DNA of 64,000 nucleotides from Bog-473 sp963744935 (GTDB lineage Bacteria > Actinomycetota > Acidimicrobiia > Acidimicrobiales > RAAP-2): the NCBI GenBank assembly GCA_963744935.1, contig CAVUVM010000006.1, positions 248,001 through 312,000 of the forward strand, given 5' to 3'. Shown here in pieces: positions 26,780 to 35,537 of this stretch (positions are counted from its first letter, which is position 1; each line of letters starts with the position of its first letter). A program made the position numbers and the translations under genes. The notes under the pieces were generated by a model. The model was not told the origin of the DNA. It saw nothing but the letters and a program-made list of their open reading frames with translations, and did not search any database.

Positions 26780-27884
26780 CCATGTTCGCGTGGTCCCAGA
26801 ACTCTTCGAGGGAGATCGGCTACGACAAGCTCGTATCTACAGGGGACTAAAGAAGGTTGACCTCGCCAGAGCGATTGATGTCTCACCGGCTGTAGTAGGC
26901 CAGTACGAGAGCGGCAAGACACGACCAAGTAGTTCGGCCTTTGCATCGATCGCTCTGAACCTTGGCTTTGGGCCAGAGTTCTTTGAGCGTCGTGGACCGG
27001 TTCCTCGGGTCACCGAGAACCAAGCTCACTTCCGTAAGCTGCGGTCGACGAGCAAGCTCGAGCGTGAACAGGCCTTGGTGAGGCTGGAGTTCCTGTCCGA
27101 AGTTCTCGCCAACATTGAGACGCACGTTGAGCTTCCCAACCTTGATCTTCCGGAACATCCCGTTAATGACGATGCGCCAGAGATAGAGCCCGAAACGGCG
27201 GCGGCGGGAGTGCGGCGAGACTGGGGCTTGGGTACTGGCCCGATTGACAATGTGGTGCGTCTCTTAGAGGGACGCGGCATCGTTGTAATTAGACCGGCCG
27301 TTGGCGGGTCGGGGGTTGACGCTTTCTCAACCGTCATCGGCGACCGGGCGGTAGTGGTGCTCGGGAGCGATAAGGGCGACGCTGCGCGGTCGCGGTTCGA
27401 CGCTGCTCACGAGTTGGGTCACCTCGTCATGCACCACGATGCGGAGCCCGGACGTCACGTAGTCGAAAACCAAGCAAACCGATTTGCTGCTGCGTTCTTA
27501 ATGCCAGCGGAGGTGATTCGAAAGGAATTCCCAACGCGCATGAGTTGGCCGGCGTTTTTCGATCTCAAGCAGCGCTGGCGTGTCTCTCTGCAGGCTCTCC
27601 TCTACCGTGCTCGCACTATCGGTGCTCTCAGCACTGATGCGTACCAGCGCGCGGAGATTCACGTCTCGCGACAAGGCTGGCGAGATGGCGAGCCAATCGA
27701 TCTCGGACCGCCCGAAACCCCAGCCTTGCTTAGACGGGCATTCGATCTCATGAGCTCCGAGCTGGAAATCGACGAACAAGCTGTAGCACGAGAGTGTCGA
27801 CTGCCGGATGAAGTATTCCGTAGGTTGCTTGTGGACGCGGTATCACCATCGAACGACAGACCTCGTGTGGCGGTTGAGTCGTGA
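26769..27884 (+). CDS. XRE-family regulator fused to ImmA/IrrE metallopeptidase
   Basis: This 371-aa protein has an N-terminal HTH_XRE (about residues 14-70: LRQARIYRGLKKVDLARAID, VVGQYESGKTRPSS) and a C-terminal zinc metallopeptidase with HELGH at 214-218 and a likely third ligand at E233. Proteins of this architecture (COG2856) cleave repressors or act as antitoxin-like regulators of an adjacent gene. It overlaps the upstream gene by 11 nt. Autoregulation through the AT-rich promoter at about 26,110 is likely. Confidence 0.85.
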   Translation: MTADHVRVVPELFEGDRLRQARIYRGLKKVDLARAIDVSPAVVGQYESGKTRPSSSAFASIALNLGFGPEFFERRGPVPRVTENQAHFRKLRSTSKLEREQALVRLEFLSEVLANIETHVELPNLDLPEHPVNDDAPEIEPETAAAGVRRDWGLGTGPIDNVVRLLEGRGIVVIRPAVGGSGVDAFSTVIGDRAVVVLGSDKGDAARSRFDAAHELGHLVMHHDAEPGRHVVENQANRFAAAFLMPAEVIRKEFPTRMSWPAFFDLKQRWRVSLQALLYRARTIGALSTDAYQRAEIHVSRQGWRDGEPIDLGPPETPALLRRAFDLMSSELEIDEQAVARECRLPDEVFRRLLVDAVSPSNDRPRVAVES

Positions 27885-27960
27885 GGGTGGCGACACGACA
27901 CCTCGCCATGCAACGAGCTCCATCGGCAAGGGCCAGAATCTCATCCTGTGGACTCGAGCC

Positions 27961-28756
27961 ATGATGACCGATGACTCACGACTGAGCCGCAAAGAGATCG
28001 GTCGGCTTGTCCACAATTTGGATCGGTGTGGAAGGCGGATACCTCGGCGACTCCAGTTACGCGACACACGACCGATTCTGGATGGAGACGTGCGACATCA
28101 GTGTCGGTACATCGGAGTTTCCCGGAACCACGCGAGAGTGCTTTGAATCCACACTTTTTGAAGCATCAGCTCGGGATCAAGCTGCTGCCCTACGGGCAAT
28201 CCTCGAGGAGTACCTCGCTGTTGATCAGTCCGACAACGGTGGTTCGAAATTTCGAACTCCCGCACTGCAGAGGGAAATCAACTCCTGGATCACACGTCTG
28301 GAGACTGGTCAGGTTGGAATTGATATGGACCTTGAATCTGCTTCAGAAGTGGTACGCCGCGCACTAAAACACGCCGATGCGTTGATGAGGACATCGGGGC
28401 CACAGAGTGCAGTGGATCGCCTCCACACGGCGATGCATGGATACCTCCACAGTCTTTGTGACGAGGTAGGACTTCCTCATGGGGATCGACCGACGATGAA
28501 CCAGCTCCTGAAGGCGATCAGAGCGAACCATCCCAGCCTTGCGGATCTTGGTGCGCGACCGGGAGAGATAACCAAGATCCTCGGGGCCATGGCTACCATT
28601 TTCGATTCACTGAATCCGGTTCGAAATAACGCATCCGTTGCGCACCCAAATGAAGAACTCATTGGGGAACCGGAGGCAATGTTGGTAATCAACACAGTCC
28701 GCACACTGATCGGATACCTGGAAACCAAACGAAGGCAGGTCGTCGAAAGGATTTGA
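27961..28756 (+). pseudogene. Abortive infection family gene (Abi-C), split by a one-base insertion
   Basis: The N-terminus is in one frame from ATG 27,961 (DDSRLSRKEIGRLVHN). The rest is in the next frame from about 28,020 (WIGVEGGYLGDSSY, then PGTTRECFESTLF). Joining needs removal of one T in the TTT at 28,017-28,019, after which the text matches the usual start of Abi-C proteins, LVxNxIGVxGGYLGD. The C-terminal domain has TAMHGYLHSLCDE and LNPVRNNASVAHPNEEL, a HEPN-like RN...H site. Such proteins are linked to phage-induced cell shutdown. A TTG at 28,007 could give a shortened product of 249 aa. Confidence 0.75.
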
Positions 28757-28999
28757 AACTCTGACCTTCGGGTTATGAGACCTACTTCAGTCGTCCACCA
28801 GGCAATTCGCTCGTCAACGCGGTGCATCTCAGTCGGCCCGCTAGCTGGTGCGATAGGCCAATGAGGCTCCTGACCTGCGATACAGCTGGTGACACGAAAC
28901 TCCGAATCCGTGAGATTTTCGTGGGATCCACGAAGGAGGGTCAAGGCGCTCCGAGCCCACAGGGGGAGGACCTCGTTGGGGGTGCTAGGGGACCAGAGG

Positions 29000-29971
29000 T
29001 CAGACCGTTTGCCCCACGGCCAGCTTTTCGAGGTCAGCGATCCTCTCCTGAATAGGGGGATGAGTGTCATACAGGCGGTGGTACCACGACTCATGGTGGC
29101 GTAGAGGATCATCGATGCACATCGCGGCTGTCGCGTGGTTCATAGCCCTGAAAGGCTTGTCGTTACGTTGGAGCTTCTTCAATGCGCTCAAGAGCCCGGC
29201 GGGATTGCGCGTGAGTTCGACGCCACTCACATCTGCCAAGGACTCCCGACGACGAGAGAGGGCAAGGCGAATAAGCGGACCAAAGATGAAGCCGACGACC
29301 GTGAGAAGCGCTGCCGCGGCCACAAGGACGACAAGGAGCTGACCTCCCCCGTTGTCCTCGCCCTCAGTAATGCTTCCCCAAAAGGCGGTTCGCCAGAGAA
29401 TGCTCGCCAAGAGCGCCGCTAGTCCGATCAGCGTTCCCACGATTAGGAGCAGCCGGATGTCGTGGTTCTTGATGTGGCTCATTTCGTGGCCGATGACACC
29501 CTCGAGTTCTTCACGGTTCATGATGGCGAGAAGCCCCGATGTGAGCGTGATCGCCGCCTTATCTGGACTGATACCCGTGGCGAAGGCATTGGGGGACGGG
29601 TCCTTGATGACATAGACCGTTGGCGAGCGAATGCCCTCCCCTATCGCCAGCGCGTTGACGAGATCATTTAGCTGCTGGTACTCAGCTGAGTCCGCCCGCA
29701 CCGCTCCTGAAGTCCGCAACACCAGTCGCGTCCCGGCAATCAGTGAGTACAGAATCCCGAGAAGTGCGACAATCACTCCCACGACCACGCCGACGATGAT
29801 GGCAGTCCAAGTCTCGCTCGCTGATTGAGGCGGCTCCAGACCGTTGGCTGAGTGATGCGTGAGCTCTGTCACAAGGAACCCCAGTGCAGCTCCCACGACG
29901 AGCCAGGCCAGCACGAACAGGCCGACGACAATGGCGCTCCGCCGCTTGTTGCTTCTGACTTCGCTGTACAC
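29000..29971 (-). CDS. M48 family (HtpX-like) membrane zinc metalloprotease
   Basis: This is a 323-aa integral membrane protease. Two N-terminal helices lie at about residues 12-36 and 56-80, the zinc site HEMSH is at 162-166, and two more helices flank about 175-245. The third ligand region is RRRESLADVSGVEL. HtpX-like enzymes degrade damaged membrane proteins. GTG 29,971 is chosen because GAGG lies 8-9 nt upstream and homology starts there; the frame runs longer upstream. It follows a LemA gene, the common lemA-htpX pairing. Confidence 0.88.
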   Translation of the reverse strand: MYSEVRSNKRRSAIVVGLFVLAWLVVGAALGFLVTELTHHSANGLEPPQSASETWTAIIVGVVVGVIVALLGILYSLIAGTRLVLRTSGAVRADSAEYQQLNDLVNALAIGEGIRSPTVYVIKDPSPNAFATGISPDKAAITLTSGLLAIMNREELEGVIGHEMSHIKNHDIRLLLIVGTLIGLAALLASILWRTAFWGSITEGEDNGGGQLLVVLVAAAALLTVVGFIFGPLIRLALSRRRESLADVSGVELTRNPAGLLSALKKLQRNDKPFRAMNHATAAMCIDDPLRHHESWYHRLYDTHPPIQERIADLEKLAVGQTV

Positions 29972-30005
29972 GATCGTGTCCTCTTTGGTCCACTCGTATA
30001 CGCAG

Positions 30006-30647
30006 TCAGTTGCCTGAGCCGGGACTCTCGGCGTCGACAGCAGGCTGGTTCGATGCTGCAGACCCGTTCGCACTTGCGCCCGAACTGGACAGACTCACCT
30101 CTGGGACCATCCGATCGTCTTCCTGCGCACCAAAGAACGCAGCGGTCCTGAAGTGGAAGAGACTAGCGATGATGCTGCGGGGGAAAGTCTGCAATCCGAT
30201 GTTGTAGTCCCGGACGCTCGTGTTGTAGTAGCGCCTCGCATATTCAATCTTGTCCTCCGTGGCAGTGAGTGCTTCTTGAAGTTGCAGAAAGCTCTCGACA
30301 GCCCTCAGCTGCGGATAGTTCTCCGCGACCGCGAACAATGAGCGGAGTGCTGCGGACAAAGCATTTTCCGCGGGCGCAATCTGCCCGGGGTCGTCTGTCG
30401 CTCCAGTCGCCACCGCATTCGCTCGAGCCTGAGTAACCGCTTCAAAGGTACCTCGCTCGTGCGTGGCATATCCCTGCACGGTTGAGACGAGGTTCGGGAC
30501 GAGGTCATGACGCCGTTTGAGTTCGACATCAATCTGAGACCATGCCTCCAGAGTACGGTTGCGCCGCTTGATGAGCCCGTTGAAGGCGGCCCAAATGCCG
30601 AGTAGGAGCAGTACAACTACAACGAGAATGACGATTAGCTCAAGCAT
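30006..30647 (-). CDS. LemA family protein
   Basis: This 213-aa protein has a single N-terminal membrane anchor (residues about 3-23) and the LemA helical core: LIKRRNRTLEAWSQIDVELK, RRHDLVPNLVSTVQGYATHE, AENYPQLRAVESFLQLQEAL and RRYYNTSVRDYNIGLQTFP. The tail is Ser/Ala rich. LemA proteins are membrane-anchored helical bundles of unclear biochemical role, often next to M48 proteases as here. An RBS GAGGAGG lies about 12 nt before the ATG. Confidence 0.9.
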   Translation of the reverse strand: MLELIVILVVVVLLLLGIWAAFNGLIKRRNRTLEAWSQIDVELKRRHDLVPNLVSTVQGYATHERGTFEAVTQARANAVATGATDDPGQIAPAENALSAALRSLFAVAENYPQLRAVESFLQLQEALTATEDKIEYARRYYNTSVRDYNIGLQTFPRSIIASLFHFRTAAFFGAQEDDRMVPEVSLSSSGASANGSAASNQPAVDAESPGSGN

Positions 30648-31423
30648 GTGGAGTGAACCTCCTCGCTCCTAGTGGAGTCGTTGTGTGGCCGGGTGCAATC
30701 AGATACGCATTGCTAGTGCGCCCCATGCTGAAAGAATCTTGGGCTAGTGCTGCCAGTGTGATCATCGACGTCAGCCGTTGCATCCCCGAAAATCACTAGT
30801 CCCAGGCGCCCGACCTCACGCATAGACCTGTCCGACTGCTTGCACTATTCCAGGGTGCCCGGGGAGGAAAAAGACAAGCGACTTCCCACTCCTTTCCGCG
30901 GCCAAAGGGGGCGATCGTTTCGATCTCGTACCGCCGCGAACCAGACCACTTGGCTGGCGGAGTGTCAGTTGTCTACGCCAACGCGTACGCACGCAGCAGC
31001 CTCGTAGTTGACCCGCCAACCCAAGTTGGCCGCCCACGCATCCTCGACCGGGCGTTCGAACAGAAGTCGACTCGGAGCAGACGCTCGATAGCTTCAAGAA
31101 CATTCTCCTACGAGGGCGAGATCCCGTCGCTTGGATCGGCGTCCTGCGGGATGGCATCCGTAGAACCCGGGCGATATTGCCGAGGAAGGTGAAGCCTCCG
31201 CGCAGACACGGGCGTGCTTGGATGAGGCATCTCGCGTTTGGAAGGAGCGGTAGGTACAGCGCGCCAGCGTCGGACAACGGGCAAGCTGCCGTTACCTATG
31301 ACGCTACCGTCGCTCACGGCGTTGAGTCGGTGGCAGCTGGTGGCTGTAGACCATCCTCCAGCACCGTACCGGCTCGGCCATAAAGCCGGGGCAGACCCGG
31401 CCGGGCTTGGGCATCGGAGACGC
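30648..31423. other. 776-nt region without an intact gene
   Basis: No gene is supported. The minus strand carries protein-like text split over frames: NVLEAIERLLRVD at about 31,070-31,115, then VEDAWAANLGWRVNYEAAA ending at a stop at 30,965. It has no start and no recognisable family. This is probably a decayed gene. Confidence 0.4.
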
Positions 31424-31683
31424 CTATTCAATCCATGCAGATATCGGACCCTTGTCGAAAATTGCATCCGCGGCAGGAGCAACGTGACGGCCTTCTCTTC
31501 CTGACGCATCTCGTAGTGTGAGTGTGCCAGGACCATCGAATATGAAGAACAAGACTTGTCGGTCCGGCGTATCGTCAACTATGACCGCTTTCCAACCGAG
31601 ATCGACGGTGCTCTCTTCCAGCGGCAGACCATTGTGCCGCTGGACGAATTTCGGATACTGCCCTTTCTCAGCTGATCTGACAT
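31424..31683 (-). pseudogene. Small hypothetical gene needing a one-base frameshift
   Basis: An ATG at 31,683 with an ideal GGAGG five nt upstream begins MSDQLRKG, but that frame soon stops. One base later the frame continues with QYPKFVQRHNGLPLEESTVD and ends AADAIFDKGPISAWIE at 31,424. One G appears to be missing in AAGGGC at about 31,663. The joined product is about 86 aa. Without the shift, a TTG at 31,738 overlapping the previous stop could start a 104-aa version. No family is recognised. Confidence 0.5.
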
Positions 31684-31734
31684 GACCACCTCCAGCTACC
31701 TCAACGATGGATCCACGGGAGCGCCGTCCCGCTC

Positions 31735-32428
31735 TCAACTGACCTCCTCTGACGTGATCGAAGCGTTCCGAACCCTGTTGAGCAGGTCACGGTCGATAAG
31801 GGTTGCCTTGTGATCAGAGAGCATTCCGGTCGTCCACCGGACGCTGTGCTCCGCGTGAAGCTCGGTGGCCAGAGCCAACCAGGCGAGTCCGAAGTAGAGT
31901 TGCTCCTGGGTCAGCCAGGCCGCGAATTCCCCGTCTCGGTCGAAGCCGAGGCACGGGCCCACATGTCCAACGATGTCATGGACGGCCCGAAATCTGTCGT
32001 GCGCGCCGCCGAGGTCGCAGCCCAGCAGTGGGTGGCGGCGGTCCCGTTCCCTGGCGCTCGTAGTGATCTCCAGGACCCCGTGAGTGCGCACTGCGCCGAT
32101 CATCTCATCGTCGGAATCGTAGGGACTTTCACAGCGGGTGAACTCGACTCGGAGACCGCGATGGAGCGGATAATCAGGATCTGTCAATTTGGGTGAAGAT
32201 CGCATCTGACTGTCGTTCGAGCTGATCGTACGCGGCACGGACCGTTGTATTGGTGTGGTCACTTCGAGCCGCCTGGAAACGCGCAGCCACTTCGCCCGCT
32301 AGATCTGGATCAACTCTTCGGGGACTTTCGCGAACAAACCTCAAGCGCAGGCCACCCTCATCGGGCGGTCCGTTGTCGAATACGTGCGCTGTCGCTCCTC
32401 CTGTGCGAACTTCGGTACCGCTGCTCAT
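31735..32428 (-). pseudogene. HDxxGH-motif protein, apparently split by a one-base insertion
   Basis: ATG 32,428 has a strong AAGGAGG RBS. The first frame gives AHVFDNGPPDEGGLRLRFVR and then RAAYDQLERQSDAIFTQ before a stop at 32,174. The next frame continues at once with TDPDYPLHRGLRVEFT and has the conserved core DRFRAVHDIVGHVG and LTQEQLYFGLAWLALATELHA. Removing one A near 32,187 joins them into about 230 aa, similar in order to uncharacterised FRAVHDxxGH proteins of phages and actinobacteria. It could also be two coupled genes. The function is unknown. Confidence 0.55.
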
Positions 32429-32529
32429 AGCTGCCTCCTTCCGTCTGTCGCTGTGAAACGATCGGTGCTTCGACCGTCGCGTCGCACCGATGACACCCCT
32501 GGTGATTCCATTGACCGCGCCCATCACCC

Positions 32530-33024
32530 TTAGCCGGGCAAGTCTTCAGGTCGCTTCTCGGCGAGCTCCCCTCGGAGGGCTCCGGTGGCCTGGCCGACTT
32601 CGATCATGTAGCCGTCGGGGTCTCGCATGTAGCAGCGGACCTCAGCGCCGCGATCGATCGGTGGCGTGACGAACTCGGCCCCCTTTGAACTCCACTGCTC
32701 ATAACACGCCTGGATGTCAGCGACGCGTAGGTTCATGAAGCTCGAGACCCTGTTACCGGGCTCGTAGTTCACGACCGAGATCTCCGGCTTGTCGGGGGTG
32801 GGGGGACCACCCGGACTCATCAGCACCCATGAGTTGGCGAGCCTCACGATGCAAGGGTTCTCCTCCAGCACCACCTGTCCGCCGAGGACCTCGGAGTAGA
32901 ACGCGCGGGACCCAGCAATGCTTCGCACGGTGATGAAATGGGTGACGAGAATGCCCTCCGTTGGTGCCGGCAGGTTCTCGTAGTCGATGAATGGCACATG
33001 CTCGTTTGTTTCGGTGGTGCTCAT
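32530..33024 (-). CDS. VOC-superfamily (glyoxalase-like) protein
   Basis: This 164-aa protein has the paired beta-alpha-beta-beta-beta layout of VOC proteins: ILVTHFITVRSIAGSRAFYSEVLGG in the first module and MNLRVADIQACYEQWSSKGAEF...YMRDPDGYMIEVGQ in the second. The final DPDGYMIEV carries the usual metal-ligand Glu. The start overlaps the msrB stop (ATGA) behind a GGAGGG RBS. Given its company, a role in removing reactive carbonyls or peroxides is likely but unproven. Confidence 0.88.
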   Translation of the reverse strand: MSTTETNEHVPFIDYENLPAPTEGILVTHFITVRSIAGSRAFYSEVLGGQVVLEENPCIVRLANSWVLMSPGGPPTPDKPEISVVNYEPGNRVSSFMNLRVADIQACYEQWSSKGAEFVTPPIDRGAEVRCYMRDPDGYMIEVGQATGALRGELAEKRPEDLPG

Positions 33025-33512
33025 GGCTCCCTCCTTGCTCCTTTGGGGAAGACCTCGACGAGTCCTTCTCCCTCGAAAAGTCGCTTGTACTGCCCGTAGC
33101 CCTCGTCGTCGAGTTCGTCATATGGGATGAACCGTAAGGCGGCCGAATCGATGCAATAGCGCAAACCGCCGGATTCGGGAGGCCCGTCGTCGAAGACATG
33201 ACCGAGGTGACTATCGCCATGGGCCGAGCGGACCTCTGTCCGGACCATCCGATGGCTGGGATCGAGCTTCTCGATCACATTTTCACTTTCAAGTGGAATC
33301 GTGAAGCTCGGCCATCCACACCCGCTATCGAACTTTTGGACGGAGGCAAAGAGAGGCTCCCCGGAAACAATGTCGACGTAGATCCCCGCCTCCATTGTGT
33401 CCCAGTATTCGTTGTCGAAGGCCGGCTCTGTGGCGCCCTCCTGGGTGACGGCGTACTGGCGCGGTGTCAATCTTGCGATGGCAGATTCATTCTTTTCGTA
33501 GCGCTCTGTCAT
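33021..33512 (-). CDS. msrB: Peptide-methionine (R)-S-oxide reductase
   Basis: This 163-aa MsrB reduces the R-epimer of methionine sulfoxide in proteins. It shows FDNEYWDTMEAGIYVDIVSG, the GCGWPSF motif (C65) and SHLGHVFDDGPPESGGLRYC, with the catalytic Cys at 120. The structural zinc CxxC pairs of many MsrBs are absent, so this is the zinc-free form. It is coupled to the VOC gene and lies in one run with msrA and an SDR gene. Confidence 0.94.
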   Translation of the reverse strand: MTERYEKNESAIARLTPRQYAVTQEGATEPAFDNEYWDTMEAGIYVDIVSGEPLFASVQKFDSGCGWPSFTIPLESENVIEKLDPSHRMVRTEVRSAHGDSHLGHVFDDGPPESGGLRYCIDSAALRFIPYDELDDEGYGQYKRLFEGEGLVEVFPKGARREP

Positions 33513-33530
33513 GTGAACTCCTTCATGCCA

Positions 33531-34265
33531 CTAGGTGAACTGTTGCCCACCATCGATGTCGTAGGTGGCCCCGGTTATCGCCGTGTTGCCCATGATGTGC
33601 ACGGCCAATGCGGCGACGTCAGCCGGACTGACGACGCGTCCAATCGGCAGCGTCTCGCGAAGCTCGGTGCGTCGCGCCTCGAGCTGATCCCCCAAAAGGG
33701 AGGCCGAGAGCGGCGTGTCGACGAAGCCCGGGGCGATGAGATTGACGCGTACCGGGGCCACCTCAAGTCCGAGGGCCGCTATAAACGGTGGAAGGGCGGC
33801 TGTTGCGGCCGACACAGTGCCAGAGCCGCGGCCGATACGACGGCCACCAATACCTCCGATAAAGAGAAGCGTTCCGCCGGCTCGCATCCTTCGGACTGCG
33901 TGGCGGGTTACCTCTAGTGCCAGCACGATGCGGCTACTCAGTGCCGATGTCACCTCCCCGGCACTCATCTCAAGCAAGGGGCCGTATGTCGGACCACCCG
34001 CCGTGACCATCACATGGTCGATCGGGTCCTCAAGCTCCTCGAAGAAGGACGCCAACGCCAAGGTGTCGTTGGCGTCGAAGGCGGCGGTTTGCTGGGCGCC
34101 GATCGCGGTCGCGGCCTCTATCAACCGTTCGTGGTTCCGCGCCGTAAGAATGACGTTTGCACCCTCCGACCGGGCCTCCCGCGCCGTCGCGAGACCGATG
34201 CCGGCACTGCCACCGATGACCAAGAGAGTCTGTCCAAGGAACGCCTTGCGGCTCCGCTGGCTCAT
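33531..34265 (-). CDS. Short-chain dehydrogenase/reductase-like protein lacking the YxxxK motif
   Basis: This 244-aa Rossmann protein has TLLVIGGSAGIGLATARE for cofactor binding and PVRVNLIAPGFVDTPL and ITGATYDIDGGQQF at the C-terminus. In place of the catalytic Ser-Tyr-xxx-Lys it reads IGRGSGTVSAATAALPPFI, so Tyr and Lys are missing. It may have a different chemistry or be a binding protein. The ATG at 34,265 avoids the overlap with msrA that a longer frame would produce. It sits between msrA and msrB. Confidence 0.82.
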   Translation of the reverse strand: MSQRSRKAFLGQTLLVIGGSAGIGLATAREARSEGANVILTARNHERLIEAATAIGAQQTAAFDANDTLALASFFEELEDPIDHVMVTAGGPTYGPLLEMSAGEVTSALSSRIVLALEVTRHAVRRMRAGGTLLFIGGIGGRRIGRGSGTVSAATAALPPFIAALGLEVAPVRVNLIAPGFVDTPLSASLLGDQLEARRTELRETLPIGRVVSPADVAALAVHIMGNTAITGATYDIDGGQQFT

Positions 34266-34329
34266 CGCTCTTGCTGCTGCTTTGGTGTTGAGCCACAGTT
34301 TCCCATGCAGTGAGACATGTGCAGCATGC

Positions 34330-34866
34330 TCACCACAGTCCCGGGTCCTCAACACTGTCATTCCGGCGAGGCAGCACCCAGCCAGGCCGCGGAAAGTGAC
34401 AGGTGTAGCCGTCTGGGTAGCGCTGTAGGTAGTTCTGGTGCTCGGGCTCGGCCTCCCAAAACGGCCCAGCTGCTGTGACCTCAGTGGCGACCTTCCCAGG
34501 CCAAAGTCCCGACGCCTCCACGTCGGCGATGGTGTCCTCGGCCTCCCGCTTCTGTTCGTCGTTCAGATAGAAGATCCCCGAGCGATAGCTCGAGCCCACG
34601 TCGTTGCCTTGGCGGTCGAGCGTGGTGGGATCATGGACCTGGAAGAAGAACTCCAGAAGATCGCGAAAGGAGGTCTGCTCGGGATCAAAATTGATCTCGA
34701 TCGCCTCGGCGTGGCCCTCGTGGTTGCGATAGGTGGCGTTCTCGACGTGGCCGCCCGTATAGCCGACCCGAGTCGAGATGACACCGGGGCGCATGCGGAT
34801 CAAGTCCTGCATGCCCCAAAAGCATCCACCGGCGAGGATGGCCTTCTCAGTCGTCTGCGTCATCAT
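34330..34866 (-). CDS. msrA: Peptide-methionine (S)-S-oxide reductase
   Basis: This 178-aa MsrA has the catalytic GGCFWG (C15), GVISTRVGYTGGHVENATYR, GHAEAIEINFDP and the C-terminal QNYLQRYPDGYTCHF with a resolving-type Cys. It reduces the S-epimer of methionine sulfoxide with thioredoxin. Two ATGs start the gene behind AGAAGGAGG. It is first in a run msrA-SDR-msrB-VOC, which would repair both epimers after oxidative or hypochlorous stress. Confidence 0.95.
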   Translation of the reverse strand: MMTQTTEKAILAGGCFWGMQDLIRMRPGVISTRVGYTGGHVENATYRNHEGHAEAIEINFDPEQTSFRDLLEFFFQVHDPTTLDRQGNDVGSSYRSGIFYLNDEQKREAEDTIADVEASGLWPGKVATEVTAAGPFWEAEPEHQNYLQRYPDGYTCHFPRPGWVLPRRNDSVEDPGLW

Positions 34867-35204
34867 GAATCCTCCTTCTGTGAATCAGCGTTACTGGCGT
34901 CGAACGGCTCTCGTCAGTCGACGTGACACCACATCCGCCGGCTGCCACAGGCACACGACCAATCAGCGGGCCTCGACCGGGGGGCTGACGCGGAGTGTGG
35001 CGGAGTTCGTTCGTCCCGATCACGGTCGATGCCGTTTTCGGAACCAAACTCCACGCGTCACGACAGCCAGTTGAGGACGGTCTCGACCAACTGCTCAGAC
35101 CACCGGCACCTCTCTTCACAGACTTGACCAGATGTGACACTCGACTTCCTTGTCTCGTGGGATGACCGTCGCCGTAACACTTCGACGCCGAACCGGGGCG
35201 GAGC
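34867..35204. other. 338-nt intergenic region
   Basis: This stretch lies upstream of msrA on the same strand. I see no gene and no clear promoter or repeat. It is the likely promoter region for the msr run. Confidence 0.5.
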
Positions 35205-35468
35205 TCAGTGATCGGCCCACATGGATTCAGAGAACTCGTCGATCGCGGCCAGCGTGGCGCAGAGCAATCGACAGGTGCTTAGGAACGTCGGCGAACTCCA
35301 CGGCATGGAGCTCGTCTGTGAGAACTGATCGATTGCTTCATACGCCCATACGAGATGGGCCGTGGCCTCAGCGAGAAGCGAGTCTGTTTGGACGGCTGGC
35401 TCCTCATGTCCGCCGGACACGTTGAGGAATCGCTGCGGCCTTGCGTCCAGGGAGGTTTCCGTGGGCAT
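35205..35468 (-). CDS. Small hypothetical protein
   Basis: This 87-aa protein starts at ATG 35,468 behind a GAGAAGG RBS. The C-terminal 50 residues look helical and amphipathic (LLAEATAHLVWAYEAIDQF, LCATLAAIDEFSESMW). There is no signal peptide. It follows the broken redoxin gene on the same strand. No family is recognised. Confidence 0.5.
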   Translation of the reverse strand: MPTETSLDARPQRFLNVSGGHEEPAVQTDSLLAEATAHLVWAYEAIDQFSQTSSMPWSSPTFLSTCRLLCATLAAIDEFSESMWADH

Positions 35469-35537
35469 TTGCCCTTCTCCATTTCTTCGATAGTCACACA
35501 TCAATATCTGCTCGAGGACGACCGCTACGTGATGGCT

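Noticed and set aside
30816..31277. 153-aa minus-strand frame
   Set aside because: Poor composition; better protein-like text lies in other frames of the same stretch, suggesting decay rather than a gene.
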